Shown here: piece by piece, positions 4,746 to 5,368 of the stretch | How positions within the stretch are numbered: position 1 is the first letter of the stretch | How the letters are laid out: each line of letters opens with the position of its first letter | Source of the DNA: Methylorubrum extorquens | GTDB lineage: Bacteria; Pseudomonadota; Alphaproteobacteria; Rhizobiales; Beijerinckiaceae | Assembly (NCBI GenBank): GCA_019695455.1 | Contig: JAEUAC010000377.1 | Location: 1-5,368, forward strand | Reading direction: 5' to 3' | DNA: 5,368 nt | The notes under the pieces: generated by a model | Told to the model about the DNA's origin: nothing | The model's input: the letters and a program-made list of their open reading frames with translations, nothing else | The model's database searches: none | Translations under genes and position numbers: made by a program

Positions 4746-5368
4746 ATGAAGGACATGCTCGAACTCCTGGCCGACCGTCGGGCCGCGGCCCGCCTGGGCG
4801 GCGGCGAGCGCCGGATCGAGGCCCAGCACAAGCGGGGCAAGCTCACGGCCCGCGAGCGGATCGAACTCCTGGTGGATCACGGCTCCTTCGAGGAGTTCGA
4901 CATGTTCGTGCAGCACGGCTGCACGGATTTCGGCATGGCCGACGTGAAGATCCCCGGCGACGGCGTGGTCACGGGCTGGGGCACGATCAACGGGCGCACG
5001 GTCTTCCTCTTCTCCAAGGACTTCACGGTCTTCGGCGGGTCGCTGTCGGAGGCGCACGCCCGCAAGATCATGAAGATCCAGGACATGGCCCTGAAGGCGC
5101 GGGCGCCGATCATCGGCCTGTTCGACGCCGGCGGCGCGCGCATCCAGGAGGGCGTGGCGGCGCTCGGCGGCTACGGCGAGGTGTTCAAGCGGAACGTGAT
5201 CGCGTCGGGCGTCATCCCGCAGATCTCGCTCATCATGGGGCCGTGCGCGGGCGGCGACGTCTATTCGCCCGCCATGACGGACTTCATCTTCATGGTCCGC
5301 GACACGTCCTACATGTTCGTGACGGGACCGGACGTCGTGAAGACGGTGACGAACGAGATCGTCACGGC
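4746..5368 (+). CDS. pccB: propionyl-CoA carboxylase beta subunit (carboxyltransferase), 3' truncated by window edge
   Basis: The first 207 codons of a carboxyltransferase subunit that is usually about 510 aa. Together with biotinylated PccA it moves carboxyl from biotin to propionyl-CoA, giving methylmalonyl-CoA; in methylotrophic Rhizobiales this serves the ethylmalonyl-CoA pathway and propionate use. Visible blocks: the N-terminal HKRGKLTARERIELLVD (28-44); PGDGVVTGWGTING (70-83); FSKDFTVFGGSLSEAHARKI (89-108); the CoA-site loop DAGGARIQEGVAALGGYGEV (127-146); GPCAGGDVYSPAMTDF (165-180); and TSYMFVTGPDVVKTVTNE (187-204). The pattern fits PccB better than acetyl-CoA carboxylase AccD, which has an N-terminal zinc ribbon absent here. 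Methylcrotonyl-CoA or other acyl-CoA carboxylases are less likely alternatives. ATG 4746 is chosen for the GAGAGGA upstream; an ATG three codons later lies farther from it. The codons are uniformly G/C-ending and no break is seen up to the edge. Confidence 0.95.
   Translation, partial: MKDMLELLADRRAAARLGGGERRIEAQHKRGKLTARERIELLVDHGSFEEFDMFVQHGCTDFGMADVKIPGDGVVTGWGTINGRTVFLFSKDFTVFGGSLSEAHARKIMKIQDMALKARAPIIGLFDAGGARIQEGVAALGGYGEVFKRNVIASGVIPQISLIMGPCAGGDVYSPAMTDFIFMVRDTSYMFVTGPDVVKTVTNEIVT

Noticed and set aside
4437..5057. 206-residue minus-strand frame spanning the small peptide, the intergenic region and the start of pccB
   Set aside because: Only the last 36 codons show gene-like codon use. 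The rest crosses the AT-rich gap and lies antisense to pccB.

Overview
The window reads as chromosomal DNA from a very GC-rich alphaproteobacterium, most likely of the Methylobacterium/Rhizobiales kind. The basis is the near-exclusive use of G or C at third codon positions, an ATP12-family F1-ATPase chaperone (in bacteria typical of alphaproteobacteria), and a PccB resembling those of methylotrophic Rhizobiales. The species assignment is inference. I see no tRNA, rRNA, CRISPR array, insertion sequence or phage gene.

Left part, minus strand (about 147-1359): a tightly overlapped three-gene operon for a metal-dependent nitrile hydratase / thiocyanate hydrolase family enzyme. In transcription order it encodes an N-terminal half of the beta subunit, a C-terminal (SH3-like) half of the beta subunit, and the catalytic alpha subunit with a Co-type CTLCSC claw. 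Genes one and two overlap as GTGA, genes two and three as ATGA. The split beta and the gene order match thiocyanate hydrolase (scnB-scnA-scnC) rather than a classical two-subunit nitrile hydratase. To its left, the last 31 codons of an unidentified plus-strand gene converge on the operon.

Middle, plus strand (1434-4436): a housekeeping-type operon. It holds an RluA/RluC-family 23S rRNA pseudouridine synthase with a long disordered N-terminal extension, a small secreted PsiF-like Cys-pair protein, a HAD-superfamily phosphatase that probably starts at TTG, and an ATP12-family F1-ATPase assembly chaperone. The last three are spaced 10 and 1 nt apart. The rluC-like gene and the nitrile hydratase operon are divergent, and their two leaders are near copies of each other in inverted orientation.

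Right part: a probable 36-residue single-helix membrane peptide on the minus strand abuts the chaperone gene with no spacer. Next comes about 200 bp of relatively AT-rich DNA carrying repeated TGCA motifs. After it pccB (propionyl-CoA carboxylase beta subunit) begins at 4746 and runs off the window after 207 codons.

The most noteworthy items are the split-beta hydratase operon, the mirrored leaders between the divergent operons, the TGCA-rich region before pccB, and the unannotated-looking small membrane peptide. Nothing here amounts to a clearly new multi-gene system.
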